A stretch of 64,000 bases of DNA from Emergencia sp. 1XD21-10 (GCF_009936045.1 NZ_QWEQ01000005.1:142201-206200); one strand, 5' to 3'; positions 42,832-52,040 are shown, counted from the stretch's first letter. A program made the numbers and translations. Notes: generated by a model from the sequence alone, not told the origin.

Positions 42832-45800
42832 CTAATTATCAAAGCTCTTTTTCTGGTTCTGCAGATGTGCGTATCTGTCCATCGCCATTTCCTCTGCTTT
42901 AGCAAAGAGCTGCTCTGCTCTTTCCGGGAACTTTAGCTGCAGGGAGTTGTAACGAACTTCTCCCATGATAAAGTCTCTGTAGCTTTCGCTAGGTGCCGGA
43001 CTGTCGATGGACAGCGGGTTCTTTCCTTCTGCTGCTAGGTCCGGATTGAATCTGAGCAGATTCCAGTAGCCTGCGCGAACCGCGTTTTTCATTTCCAGCA
43101 TTGCCTTGTTCATGCCGGCTTTCAGCCCCTGGTTGATACAAGGTGCGTAAGCGATAATCAGGGAAGGCCCGTCATAGCTTTCGGCTTCTCTGATTGCACG
43201 CAGGGTTTGCTCCGGATTTGCGCCCATCGCAACCTGTGCTACATATACATAGCCGTAAGCCATAGCAATCTGTGCCAGATCCTTTTTCTTTACAGCTTTA
43301 CCGGAGGCTGCAAATTTTGCAACAGCGCCGATTGGCGTAGCCTTGGAGGACTGTCCGCCAGTATTGGAGTAAACCTCCGTATCGAATACCATGACGTTTA
43401 CATTTTCACCGGAAGCCAGCACATGGTCAAGGCCGCCGTAGCCGATATCGTAAGCCCAGCCGTCACCGCCGAAAATCCACATGGACGGTTTGATGAGCAT
43501 ATCTTTATTTTCTAATACGTATTTTGCGTCAGGGTTCTTATCTGCAACTTTCGCACAGGCCGCTTCCAGAATCTTTCCGGTCTCTTCCGAAGCCTTAGCA
43601 TCGTCCATAGAAGCAAGCCATGCCTTTGCCGGAATCCCTACTGTATCCACAAGCCGCTCTACAGCCGACTTCATTTCACCGCGGCGCGCCTGCATAGACA
43701 TTGCCATACCCAGACCGAACTCCGCATTATCTTCAAAGAGCGAATTTGCCCACGCAGGTCCTCTGCCCTCTTTGTTTACAGTGTACGGTGTGCTCGGTGC
43801 GCTGCAGCCCCAAATAGAGGAACAACCCGTCGCATTGGCGATATACATTCTGTCACCAAAGAGCTGCGTTACCAGCTTTGCATAAGGAGACTCGCCGCAG
43901 CCCGGACATGCGCCGGAGAACTCAAGAAGCGGCTGTTTGAACTGGGAACCCTTTACGGTATTAACGCCAAACGGTACTTCCTTTTCAGTCACCTCACTGA
44001 ACAAATAATTGTATTTTTCCTGCGCTGCAGAAACCACTTCGTCCTCTGCCGGTACGATTTCCAGCGCCTTCTTTCTGGCAGGGCAAACCTGAGCACAGGA
44101 TCCGCAGCCGGTGCAGTCCAGTGCGGAAATACCTAGGGTAAAGAACTTACCAGAAACGCCCTTCATAGCAAGATAATCTCCGTTTACCGAATCGATTTCT
44201 GTTTCGTCCAGTACAAACGGTCTGATGACGCCGTGCGGGCATACGTAGGAGCACCAGTTGCACTGCATGCAGTTTTCCTTGTTCCATACAGGAACATCCG
44301 TGGCAATGCCTCTCTTCTCAAAGGCTGCCGTTCCCGCCGGAATACAGCCGCTAGCTGTCGTCAGGAAAGTTGATACCGGAACGTTATCGCCGGTCAAAGT
44401 ATTGGTCGGTACCAGAATATCGTTGAGGTAATCGGTGTGCGCCTGATCGCGACCTACAAGCTTTGGAGCCGGTGCATCATCAGGAGCGTCAGCCCAGCTT
44501 TCTGGGACTTCTACTTTATGGACATTGGCAACACCGGCATCAACTGCCGCCATGTTCATCGCAACAATTTTTTCGCCTTTTTTGCCGTAGGTATTTTTGA
44601 TTGCAGCTTTCATATAGCCTACTGCTTCCTCAATTGGAATAATATCAGCCAACTTAAAGAATGCAGCCTGCAGTACCGTATTGGTTCTTCTTGCGCCGAG
44701 ACCGATTTCCTTTGCGATAGAAACAGCGTCGCAGGTATAGAATTTGATGTTGTTACGGGCGATATATCTCTTTACTGTCGCAGGCAAGTGGGTATCCAAT
44801 TCCTCATCGCTCCATACGCAGTTGAGAAGGAAGTAACCGCCCGGCTTTACGTCCTGCACCATCTCATAGCGGTTCAGATATGCCGCATTATGGCAGGCAA
44901 CAAAGTCAGCCTGTTTCACATAATAAGAAGATTTAATCGGTTCATCGCCAAAACGCAGGTGAGAAATGGTCACACCGCCAGACTTCTTTGAGTCATACTG
45001 GAAGTATGCCTGTACCTTCTTATCCGTGTGGTCGCCGATGATTTTTACGGAGTTCTTATTCGCGCCAACTGTTCCGTCTGCACCCAGACCCCAGAATTTG
45101 CAAGCCTTTGTTTCCTTTGGCGCAACGTCAGGATTTTCACTGACAGCAAGAGATAATCCGGTCACATCATCAGTGATGGAAATGGTGAATTCCTTCTTCG
45201 GCTCATCTGCCCAAAGATTTTCGTAAACCGCCAGAATATCACCCGGCTGCGTGTCCTTCGAGCCAAGACCGTAACGCCCGCCTGTTACCAGACATTCCTC
45301 AAAGAGGCTGCCCCGCAGTGCGGAAATTATATCAAGATATAAAGGCTCGCCTACGCCGCCCGGCTCTTTGGTTCTATCCAGTACAGCAATTTTCTTCACC
45401 GTTTCAGGCATCACGTTTAACAGATATTTTGTAGAAAACGGTCTGTAAAGATGAACTTCTATAATACCGACCTTCTTACCCTTTGCAAGGAGATAGTCCA
45501 CAACTTCTTCCGCAGCGTCGCATACAGAGCCCATAGCTACGATGATTTCTTCTGCATCAGGCGCACCGTAATAGTTAAACGGTTTATAGTTTGTGCCGAT
45601 TTTAGCATTGACTTTTTCCATATAGGTATTGACAATATCCGCAGTTTCCAGATATGCCGTGTTGCACGCTTCTCTGTGCTGGAAAAAAGTTTCCGGCTGC
45701 TCCGCTGAACCCATGCTGTGTGGGTGCGCAGGGTGAATAGAACGTGCCTTGAAAGCCTTTACTGCGTCCCAGTCCACCATTTCTTTTAAATCCTCATAGT

Positions 45801-46356
45801 CCCAGATTTCAATTTTCTGGTTTTCGTGAGAGGTTCTGAAACCATCAAAGAAGTGGAGCATTGGCAGCTTTCCTGCTATGGTTGAAAGATGCGCTACTGC
45901 AGCAAGATCCATAGCCTGCTGCACGGAATTTGACGCCAGCATAGCAAAACCAGTCTGGCGACAGCCCATCACGTCGGAATGGTCCCCGAAGATGGAAAGG
46001 GCGTGAGTTGCCAGTGCTCTTGCAGCCACATGAAATACCGTCGGCGTCTGCTCTCCAGCTAATTTATACATATTTGGAATCATCAGAAGCAATCCCTGAG
46101 AGGCTGTAAAGGTGGATGTGTAAGCACCGGCTGTAATAGAGCCGTGCACCGCCCCGGCCGCACCGCCTTCTGATTCCATTTCAATGATTTTTACTTTTTC
46201 TCCAAAGATATTAGTTCTATCCTGAGAAACCCATTCGTCCATACTCTCTGCCATCGGAGATGATGGTGTGATTGGATAAATGGCTGCTACCTCAGAAAAA
46301 GCATATGCCACGTGTGCTGCAGCAGTGTTTCCGTCCATGGTCTTTAATTTTCTCAC
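42832..46356 (-). CDS. nifJ: Pyruvate:ferredoxin (flavodoxin) oxidoreductase
   Basis: Oxidises pyruvate to acetyl-CoA and CO2 with transfer of electrons to ferredoxin. A single chain of about 1174 residues with all fused domains: the N-terminal pyruvate-binding domain (MDGNTAAAHVAYAFSEVAAIYPITPSSP, here MDGNTAAAHVAY and IYPITPSSP), a gamma domain, two [4Fe-4S] motifs (CMQCNWCSYVCP, CTGCGSCAQVCP) and the TPP-binding domain (CPGCGESPYAKL, GGDGWAYDIGYGG). The usual start MRKLKTMDGN corresponds to GTG at 46356, 10 bp from AAAGGAG; a GTG at 46365 is almost on the site. The polyferredoxin gene ends 5 bp upstream. Confidence 0.96.
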   Translation of the reverse strand: MRKLKTMDGNTAAAHVAYAFSEVAAIYPITPSSPMAESMDEWVSQDRTNIFGEKVKIIEMESEGGAAGAVHGSITAGAYTSTFTASQGLLLMIPNMYKLAGEQTPTVFHVAARALATHALSIFGDHSDVMGCRQTGFAMLASNSVQQAMDLAAVAHLSTIAGKLPMLHFFDGFRTSHENQKIEIWDYEDLKEMVDWDAVKAFKARSIHPAHPHSMGSAEQPETFFQHREACNTAYLETADIVNTYMEKVNAKIGTNYKPFNYYGAPDAEEIIVAMGSVCDAAEEVVDYLLAKGKKVGIIEVHLYRPFSTKYLLNVMPETVKKIAVLDRTKEPGGVGEPLYLDIISALRGSLFEECLVTGGRYGLGSKDTQPGDILAVYENLWADEPKKEFTISITDDVTGLSLAVSENPDVAPKETKACKFWGLGADGTVGANKNSVKIIGDHTDKKVQAYFQYDSKKSGGVTISHLRFGDEPIKSSYYVKQADFVACHNAAYLNRYEMVQDVKPGGYFLLNCVWSDEELDTHLPATVKRYIARNNIKFYTCDAVSIAKEIGLGARRTNTVLQAAFFKLADIIPIEEAVGYMKAAIKNTYGKKGEKIVAMNMAAVDAGVANVHKVEVPESWADAPDDAPAPKLVGRDQAHTDYLNDILVPTNTLTGDNVPVSTFLTTASGCIPAGTAAFEKRGIATDVPVWNKENCMQCNWCSYVCPHGVIRPFVLDETEIDSVNGDYLAMKGVSGKFFTLGISALDCTGCGSCAQVCPARKKALEIVPAEDEVVSAAQEKYNYLFSEVTEKEVPFGVNTVKGSQFKQPLLEFSGACPGCGESPYAKLVTQLFGDRMYIANATGCSSIWGCSAPSTPYTVNKEGRGPAWANSLFEDNAEFGLGMAMSMQARRGEMKSAVERLVDTVGIPAKAWLASMDDAKASEETGKILEAACAKVADKNPDAKYVLENKDMLIKPSMWIFGGDGWAYDIGYGGLDHVLASGENVNVMVFDTEVYSNTGGQSSKATPIGAVAKFAASGKAVKKKDLAQIAMAYGYVYVAQVAMGANPEQTLRAIREAESYDGPSLIIAYAPCINQGLKAGMNKAMLEMKNAVRAGYWNLLRFNPDLAAEGKNPLSIDSPAPSESYRDFIMGEVRYNSLQLKFPERAEQLFAKAEEMAMDRYAHLQNQKKSFDN

Positions 46357-46361
46357 CGTAA

Positions 46362-47615
46362 TCACTCTCCTTTCCTCATAGCAAGAGCTGCTTCCTGTAA
46401 ATAGCTGTACTCTGGCACTTCCCGCTCCTTAATAATACCTCTGGCGCAGATATACTGACAGACCTGACAGTTTTCGCAGATTTCTGAATCGACCACTGCA
46501 TGCGCTTCTTCCATATAAATCGCACCGTTTGGACAATTTGCCGCACAGTCGCTGCAGCCAATACATGCGCTGCTGCAAACAGAAGCTTTGTCCTCGTAAT
46601 CTGCGGTGGATACACAAGGTACCATCTTTGCACCTTTGTACGGCACCATGACAATCAACTTCATCGGACATGCGTAAGTACAATCTTTACATCCCACACA
46701 TTTGTCAGGATCTACCTGCGCACTTCCGTCTACGACTTTGATTGCGCCATAGCGACAGACTTTCGTGCAGTCCCCCTGTCCTGTGCAGCCGGTAGTGCAA
46801 ATACCGAGGTCTTTCGCGTCCAGTTTAGCCGCTTCAGCGCAGGTTGCTGCTCCCGCTGCCTGGTATGCCTTCTCGTTCCTACTGCCGTTACATCTGACAA
46901 AAGCAACCTTTTCCTTTAATTTTGTTAAATCATGCAGGGTATCCACGATGATTTTTTTCTTGCACTTCACTGTACATGCCACACAGCCGACACACTTGTC
47001 ATAGTCAATGACTGCATGGTTATCGACAATTTCCACTGCGCCCTCCGGACAAGCACGAACACAGTCCCCACAGCCGATGCAGCCATATCCACAGATTTCC
47101 CTGACTCTGTCATCATCCTCATCCCGATTAGAACACGGAATAAAGTTGGTCGCCTCTCTTGGAATCATGCGGATAAGCCCCTGTACACAAGCGCCTTCAG
47201 CCGCACATGCACCGCAACCGTTACACTTTTCAGGGTCGATGATAACATCTCCGTCAACCAGCTTCATAGCGCCGAATCTACAAGTCTTTGTACAGTCTCC
47301 GCAGCCGATGCAGCCATATCGGCATTCGCCCCGCAAAAATCCTTCGGCAACCGCCTCGCGGCAGGTTTTTCCTGAAAAGCGCTTTTTCCCTGCGGAATCA
47401 CCACTGCAGGCAACGAAAGCAATTTCATCCTTTGCCGCTTTACGTTCTCTTCCCGTCACTTCTGCAATGGCATTCACAGCTTCCTGCGTGCAGGCAGGAC
47501 AAAGAGCTACGCTCGATCCGTCTGCAATGCTTTCTGCACAAGCCCTGCAGGTTTCCTTGCCGCAACCGCCACAGCAGTCAGCGCCTGGCAGAAGTGCTAA
47601 GATTTTAGCAATCAT
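46362..47615 (-). CDS. RnfB-like polyferredoxin
   Basis: A 417-residue protein rich in cysteine. The N-terminus resembles the RnfB [4Fe-4S] motif (CCGGCGKETCRAC with a later CPACTQEA). Then come eight ferredoxin-type CxxCxxCxxxC groups in four pairs, spaced by an RnfB-type unit with AFVACSG or AFVRCNG. One group reads CTGQGDCTKVC, with Gln in place of the second Cys. There is no membrane segment, unlike true RnfB, so it is probably a soluble electron carrier. Translation is coupled or nearly so to PFOR, directly downstream, making it a likely acceptor of PFOR electrons. Confidence 0.88.
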   Translation of the reverse strand: MIAKILALLPGADCCGGCGKETCRACAESIADGSSVALCPACTQEAVNAIAEVTGRERKAAKDEIAFVACSGDSAGKKRFSGKTCREAVAEGFLRGECRYGCIGCGDCTKTCRFGAMKLVDGDVIIDPEKCNGCGACAAEGACVQGLIRMIPREATNFIPCSNRDEDDDRVREICGYGCIGCGDCVRACPEGAVEIVDNHAVIDYDKCVGCVACTVKCKKKIIVDTLHDLTKLKEKVAFVRCNGSRNEKAYQAAGAATCAEAAKLDAKDLGICTTGCTGQGDCTKVCRYGAIKVVDGSAQVDPDKCVGCKDCTYACPMKLIVMVPYKGAKMVPCVSTADYEDKASVCSSACIGCSDCAANCPNGAIYMEEAHAVVDSEICENCQVCQYICARGIIKEREVPEYSYLQEAALAMRKGE

Positions 47616-47779
47616 AATAGAATCCTCCTTTTACACAAAATCGTTATTTTACACGAAATATTCTGTATACAACTTTTTTTCATATTACATTTATCATATT
47701 TTCAAGTCAATACAAAATGCCTGTTGCTATTGAAAATCCAATGTTCTTTTTGAAGTACATGCATCACAAAAAAACAAAA

Positions 47780-48290
47780 AACGCCAATTTTCAACGCTTT
47801 CGTACTGTTAGGTGCTAAAGTGCTTTAATTGGTTAAACTGTGTGATTTTAGGACGATTTTTGGATGATTTTCCAAATTTAACGCCGTAAGGCGCAATACA
47901 GTTTTCCCATCCATTTTGCGCGCAACCCTATGAAATTTTTATATCTAGTCACCTTCATTACCGCGCCATATTTAAGTTCGTTTTTCCTTCTTATGGCGTC
48001 GAAGGGTTGAAATACGCCATGTTCTATAGACTTTTAACAAAGAATGGCGGCGGCACGCCATAAACGGATAAAATCTACTAAATAGCGGCGCTGTGCCGCC
48101 AGGTTCATTTTGAATTAATGGAAACATGGCGCAATCTCCAAAGCAGATAATCATATGCACCTGTCATTTTTCTGCAATGCTTTATAAGTTCTGGATTTGC
48201 CCGCCATTAGTCTGTAAAAACACGATAAATATGGCACTTTTTATCACCTTAACGCCAGACTTTCAACAAACAAGACAAAATGTGGCGCCC
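47780..48290. repeat. Cluster of CGCCA/TGGCG motifs in both orientations
   Basis: About 510 bp of AT-rich noncoding DNA contain eleven copies of CGCCA or TGGCG, mostly within ATGGCG or CGCCAT (near 47782, 47964, 47994, 48015, 48045, 48056, 48097, 48126, 48202, 48253 and 48283), where about one would be expected. Several face each other, for example ATGGCG and CGCCAT in 48043-48060. It resembles the GTTGTGCA cluster in organisation but with another core. It lies between the polyferredoxin start and the aldo/keto reductase promoter. No gene is visible. Confidence 0.6.
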
Positions 48291-48327
48291 ATTTCCCTTC
48301 CATGTATAACACGCTTCGGATAGCCCA

Positions 48328-48356
48328 TTGAACTGAGACACCAATTCCTGTATAAT
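48328..48356 (+). promoter_or_regulatory. Promoter of the aldo/keto reductase
   Basis: TTGAAC (48328-48333), 17 bp, TATAAT (48351-48356), 29 bp before the start codon with an AAGGAGG site in between. Confidence 0.75.
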
Positions 48357-48385
48357 ATCTATTATATTGAAACAAGGAGGCTCCT

Positions 48386-49525
48386 ATGAACTACACAGAT
48401 TTTCACGGGAAACAGATTTCCCGTCTGGGCTTTGGCATGATGCGTCTGCCAATGGATGAGAACGGTATCATTGATTACGAAAAAGGGCAGAAAATGATTG
48501 ATACAGCGTTGGCAAAAGGTATCACCTATATCGATACCGCTTATAAATATCACGACGGCGAGTCGGAGAACTTTGTCGGCGAAGCCCTGTCCAGACACCC
48601 TAGGGACAGCTACTGCCTGGCGGACAAAATGCCTTGCTGGCTTTGCGAAACCGCAGATGATCTGCGCAAAATCTTTGAGGATCAGCTGCGCAAATGCAAG
48701 ACTGACTACTTTGATTTTTATCTGATTCACAGCCTCGGTGAAGGCGACCTTGAAGCTGTAGAAAAACTGCAGGTCGTTGACTACTTATCAAAGGAAAAGG
48801 CTGCAGGCCGCATTCATCATCTGGGAGCGTCCTTTCACTGTGGGCCTGATTTTCTCCGTGAAACTCTGACAAAATATGGAGACTGCCTGGAATTTATTCA
48901 GCTGCAGCTCAATTATTTTGACTGGGAAAACGGAAACGCAAAAGATGTCTATAAGGTTGCCCGGGAGTTTGATAAACCAATTGTAGTTATGGAGCCGATT
49001 CGCGGCGGCATGTTGGCAAATCCGCTCAGCGAAAAAGCCTGTCAGATTTTAAACAGCACAGGCACTGGCGCAAGCTATGCGTCTTACGCCCTGCGCTTTG
49101 CCAACGAGCTGCCAGGCGTTCTTTGCACCCTGTCCGGTATGTCAGAACTTTCACAGCTTGAGGAAAACATCGAAATCTTCCAAGGACCTGCCTTGAGCGA
49201 AGCTGAAAAGCAGGCAGTCGACGAAGCAGTAAAAGTCCTTCAGGCAGACATCCTGGTTCCTTGTACTGGCTGCAACTACTGCTATGAATGTCCGCAGGAA
49301 ATCAAGATTCCGGATATTTTCAAACTGTACAATGAAGCAGCAAGCAAGGGTTTTCACTATATTTGGGGTTCCTTATCAGGTCAATACAATGCGATTACGC
49401 CAAACGGAAAAGACTGCATCGGCTGTGGAAACTGCGAGTCCCACTGTCCGCAGAAAATCAAGATTATCGAGAAATTAAAAGAAATCGATAACAAATATAA
49501 GGAGCTAGCTGAAATCGGCGAGTAA
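48386..49525 (+). CDS. Aldo/keto reductase with C-terminal ferredoxin domain
   Basis: A 379-residue enzyme. The (beta/alpha)8 reductase barrel (about 1-285) has LGFGMMRLP, DTAYKYHDGES with the catalytic Tyr/Asp, and FDFYLIHSLGEGD. The C-terminal 100 residues carry ferredoxin-type cysteines: CTGCNYCYECP and CIGCGNCESHCP. This fused family is common in anaerobic Clostridia. The substrate is unknown, but the Fe-S part suggests ferredoxin-linked reduction. It has its own promoter and terminator. Confidence 0.93.
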   Translation: MNYTDFHGKQISRLGFGMMRLPMDENGIIDYEKGQKMIDTALAKGITYIDTAYKYHDGESENFVGEALSRHPRDSYCLADKMPCWLCETADDLRKIFEDQLRKCKTDYFDFYLIHSLGEGDLEAVEKLQVVDYLSKEKAAGRIHHLGASFHCGPDFLRETLTKYGDCLEFIQLQLNYFDWENGNAKDVYKVAREFDKPIVVMEPIRGGMLANPLSEKACQILNSTGTGASYASYALRFANELPGVLCTLSGMSELSQLEENIEIFQGPALSEAEKQAVDEAVKVLQADILVPCTGCNYCYECPQEIKIPDIFKLYNEAASKGFHYIWGSLSGQYNAITPNGKDCIGCGNCESHCPQKIKIIEKLKEIDNKYKELAEIGE

Positions 49526-49527
49526 TT

Positions 49528-49568
49528 AAAAGACACTGCATTTCCCTTTTGGGAATACAGTGTCTTTT
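49528..49568. terminator. Bidirectional terminator
   Basis: AAAAGACACTG pairs with CAGTGTCTTTT (11 bp), with an inner stem TTCCC/GGGAA, between convergent genes. Confidence 0.85.
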
Positions 49569-49581
49569 GGTTTGATGTGAT

Positions 49582-50844
49582 TTAATACAGCTCCGTGTCA
49601 TAGCTGATGTCCTGATTAATCTGCTGACAGGTATCTGACAGCTGGTAATCCTCCTGTCCAAAAGCTCGTTTGTGCAGCCACTTTACGTTAGACTCCAAGG
49701 TCATCGGCACCACATAGGAAATGCCTCTAAGCAGGTCAGCCCAGTATTCATTCGGCCAGCTGACGCTCTTGCCAAAATGATATCTCGGCGCCTGAATTAC
49801 CGCTGTATACATCTGCGTCTGACTCATATTGGTTCTGATATTTGGAAATACCGTGTCAGACAGTTCTTTTAACTTCCATGGGTGGGTCAAAGCCTTTTTC
49901 ATAACTCCTGCAACCACAGCTTTGTAGCGTCTGCTTCTGCCTGCATCACCCCCGCTGGTCTTTCTGATTCTGCAGTAGGTCGTTGCCTGTACACCATCTA
50001 GCGTCTGTTTGCCTGTTTCGGTTATTTCGTGATAATCTCGTCCGACATTTTCTGCCGTATCCGGTCCCCAATGGTTCATATCGTTGATTTCGTTTTCCTT
50101 GACGTTGACGGTAATACCACCCAGACAATCCACTGCGTCTGCCACAGCTTTCCAGTTAAAGATGACAAACTCGTCAATATTCAAATCCAAACTCTGATTC
50201 AATGAGGCGCAAGTATTTACACCACCCGCATAGTGATGAGCATGGGTAATCTTGTCCAAAATAGATGTGCCATCCATATATTCCATTCTCAGGTAAGAAT
50301 CACGCATGACAGAAATCAGTTTTATCTCTCCAGTAGACTTTTTAATACTCATGATGATGATAGCATCAGTTCTGCTGCCGTCATAACCCTCATCAGCTCT
50401 GGAATCTACGCCCAGAATTGCAATATTCCTATATCCGCTCAAATCGTCTTCTACCTGCGGATCAATAGCAAAAGCACTTTTCTCCGTTTCCACCTTATCA
50501 AAATTTCCCGTCAAAGCGTAGAATAGCCCGGTAAAAACCAACAAAAATACCATGAACAGCATGATAAGATTTCGGATAAGCTTCCCCGGTCTAAATCTAT
50601 ATTTTTTCTTTTTCTTCTGTTTTTGTTTGCCTTTCGTTGATGCGCAGGCACCAGTACCAGCAGATTTGGCAGTGCTGCCTGCCCTGCTTTTAGTCTGGGA
50701 CTTTCCGCTTTTACGCCTTTGCGCTTCCCGGGCATAACGTTCTTCTTCCTTAGCATATTCCGGGTCTGATAACTGCCGTATCAGTTCCTTGCTGTATTTC
50801 ATGCCCTCATAATTTTCGGTTTTCTTATTTCGATCGTTTCTCAA
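49582..50844 (-). CDS. LytR-CpsA-Psr (LCP) family cell-wall polymer ligase
   Basis: Membrane-anchored transferase that attaches teichoic-acid-like or capsular polymers to peptidoglycan. It has a long basic cytoplasmic N-terminus (with a lysine run KQKQKKKKKYRF), one membrane segment (LIRNLIMLFMVFLLVFTG), then the LCP domain with GVDSRADEGYDGSRTDAI, KLISVMRDSYL and YCRIRKTSGGDAGRSRR, which hold the conserved Arg and Asp residues. A promoter (TTGAAA-N17-TATAAT) lies inside the 5' end of the longest ORF, so the ATG at 50928 is excluded. TTG at 50844 has AGAGGGG; ATG at 50802 is the alternative. Confidence 0.9.
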   Translation of the reverse strand: MRNDRNKKTENYEGMKYSKELIRQLSDPEYAKEEERYAREAQRRKSGKSQTKSRAGSTAKSAGTGACASTKGKQKQKKKKKYRFRPGKLIRNLIMLFMVFLLVFTGLFYALTGNFDKVETEKSAFAIDPQVEDDLSGYRNIAILGVDSRADEGYDGSRTDAIIIMSIKKSTGEIKLISVMRDSYLRMEYMDGTSILDKITHAHHYAGGVNTCASLNQSLDLNIDEFVIFNWKAVADAVDCLGGITVNVKENEINDMNHWGPDTAENVGRDYHEITETGKQTLDGVQATTYCRIRKTSGGDAGRSRRYKAVVAGVMKKALTHPWKLKELSDTVFPNIRTNMSQTQMYTAVIQAPRYHFGKSVSWPNEYWADLLRGISYVVPMTLESNVKWLHKRAFGQEDYQLSDTCQQINQDISYDTELY

Positions 50845-50886
50845 AATTCTATTTCCCCTCTTAGTTTGATTAACATCATACTTTCG

Positions 50887-50915
50887 ATTATACAAGGTTT
50901 TTAGTAAAATTTCAA
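50887..50915 (-). promoter_or_regulatory. LCP gene promoter
   Basis: On the minus strand TTGAAA (50915-50910), 17 bp, TATAAT (50892-50887). Its position rules out the upstream ATG of the ORF as a start. Confidence 0.75.
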
Positions 50916-51117
50916 CAAAATAGTCCATGATGAAAGTCTAACGATTTTCCTACAAAAAAGTTCTAATTATCTGCCCCTTTCAATTCCCATCATTACGTTT
51001 GCTTATGTGCTTACTAAAATTTTTTTGTTAGTTATTTGTGTATTTTTATAAACGGACACTGGTACTGCGTTCTGTAGATGATTTTCGAATCACAAGACAT
51101 CGCAAGTGTCTTGAGCG

Positions 51118-51441
51118 TTGGCAGAGATTGAGATGATTTCTGAGGTGCTACCGCTAGTATGCGATCCTGTTATGACAAACGAGATAGTAGGCTATATGAA
51201 AGAACTTTCAATTCCAGAGCTGACTCCTGTTCCCGACACATCAGCCATTGCTTCTGAAGATTTTGCGACCATCGCTGAGAAAGTTCCCAACGTATTCATG
51301 TATCTTTTGGCTGGATATATGGACGAGCGAGGAGATGTCCCTGCACATAATCCCAGGCTTCAGTTCAATGAAAACGTCTGCCCAATCGGCTCTGCATATT
51401 TAACGCAATGCACAGTCCGGTGGCTAAAAGAACATCAATAA
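51118..51441 (+). pseudogene. C-terminal fragment of an M20-family amidohydrolase/peptidase
   Basis: About 107 residues match the end of M20 metallopeptidases/amidohydrolases of about 390 residues: EMISEVLPLVCDPVMTNEIV, then SEDFATIAEKVPNVFMYL and AHNPRLQFNENVCPIGSAYL. The catalytic N-terminal domain is missing and there is no start codon or ribosome binding site. Upstream at 51093-51113 lies a CAAGACA/TGTCTTG dyad. The fragment is a chromosomal remnant adjoining the prophage end. Confidence 0.8.
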
Positions 51442-51514
51442 ATCAAACGAAGACGACCTTGCTTTCCTTTTCGGTCTTGATCCCCTTCCATAACATCTGT
51501 TACCAAAAAACAAA

Positions 51515-51538
51515 AATACCCATCCGATGATGGGTATT
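51515..51538 (-). terminator. Terminator of the displaced tRNA gene
   Basis: On the minus strand AATACCCATC pairs with GATGGGTATT around a 4-nt loop, followed by TTTGTTTTTT. It lies 8 bp after a CCA-ending tRNA 3' fragment, as expected for the original tRNA transcript. Confidence 0.8.
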
Positions 51539-51545
51539 TCCGTTT

Positions 51546-51567
51546 TGGTGCGCCATAAGGGACTCGA
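51546..51567 (-). other. Prophage attachment site: 3' fragment of a tRNA gene
   Basis: On the minus strand the sequence TTCGAGTCCCTTATGGCGCACCA (given here as TTCGAGTCCC then TTATGGCGCACCA) is a tRNA 3' end: T-loop, 3' T-stem and acceptor strand with CCA. The 5' T-stem before it (TAGAG) does not pair with CCCTT, so the tRNA is cut here. This is the remnant left when an element integrates in a tRNA gene; the reconstituted tRNA and integrase should be at the far end, beyond the right edge. Confidence 0.75.
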
Positions 51568-51593
51568 ACTCTACTTTTTGCAATTTCAATAGC

Positions 51594-51708
51594 GTTCAAA
51601 TCATTTCTCAATCGTTCAAATTTCAACATTTTCTAACAATCTAAACAGTTCAACTGATTTCAACTAATTTCACCAGAATTCGGAAAAAATGTAGTCGAAA
51701 ATGTAGTC
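51594..51708. repeat. Short direct repeats beside the attachment site
   Basis: Two GTTCAAAT copies 20 bp apart (51594 and 51614) and two AAATGTAGTC copies 12 bp apart (51687 and 51699) lie just inside the prophage end. Such paired repeats are typical arm sites for tyrosine integrases; this is inference. Confidence 0.45.
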
Positions 51709-51741
51709 CAATATGGAACAAACTATACCTGATTGCACCGT

Positions 51742-51933
51742 TTATTTATTCAAATCAATTACATCATAATCACTGTCAGGCAGTCCTTCAACATAGCACA
51801 ATCCGACTGGTTCTATTACGACATTATCATTAATTATGGAAATATCCAGGTTACCATTTTTCAATTCACCTTTTACAAGCAGCACGACCTCTTCATCTGT
51901 GAGACTAATTCCTTTTCTTTTTAAGATTCTCAT
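51742..51933 (-). CDS. Small hypothetical protein at prophage end
   Basis: A 63-residue soluble protein (MRILKRKGISLTDEEVVLLV at the start) with a good GAGGTG ribosome binding site. It is separated from the tail operon by a strong terminator, so it must have its own promoter or be a late-end cargo gene. No family is recognised. Confidence 0.6.
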   Translation of the reverse strand: MRILKRKGISLTDEEVVLLVKGELKNGNLDISIINDNVVIEPVGLCYVEGLPDSDYDVIDLNK

Positions 51934-51972
51934 TTTATCACCTCAGATTCATTATATCAAAAAACAAGAAAA

Positions 51973-51996
51973 ACGGCAGGATTAATTTCCTGCCGT
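51973..51996 (-). terminator. Terminator of the prophage structural operon
   Basis: On the minus strand ACGGCAGGA pairs with TCCTGCCGT (9 bp, 6-nt loop), followed by TTTTCTTGTTTTTT, a textbook rho-independent terminator. Confidence 0.9.
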
Positions 51997-52040
51997 ACGG
52001 TAATCTTCTATGCTACTTTAGCAATGAGTTCATCATATTT

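Noticed and set aside
50845..50928. LCP protein beginning at ATG 50928
   Set aside because: A consensus promoter lies inside that stretch, so the transcript starts downstream of it.
51435..51629. A minus-strand ORF containing the sequence SRVRVPYGAP
   Set aside because: This peptide is what the tRNA 3' end and its terminator spell when translated; it is an artefact of the attachment site and not a gene.
51546..51630. An intact tRNA gene
   Set aside because: Only the T-loop and acceptor 3' strand are present; the 5' T-stem does not pair and no anticodon arm is visible.
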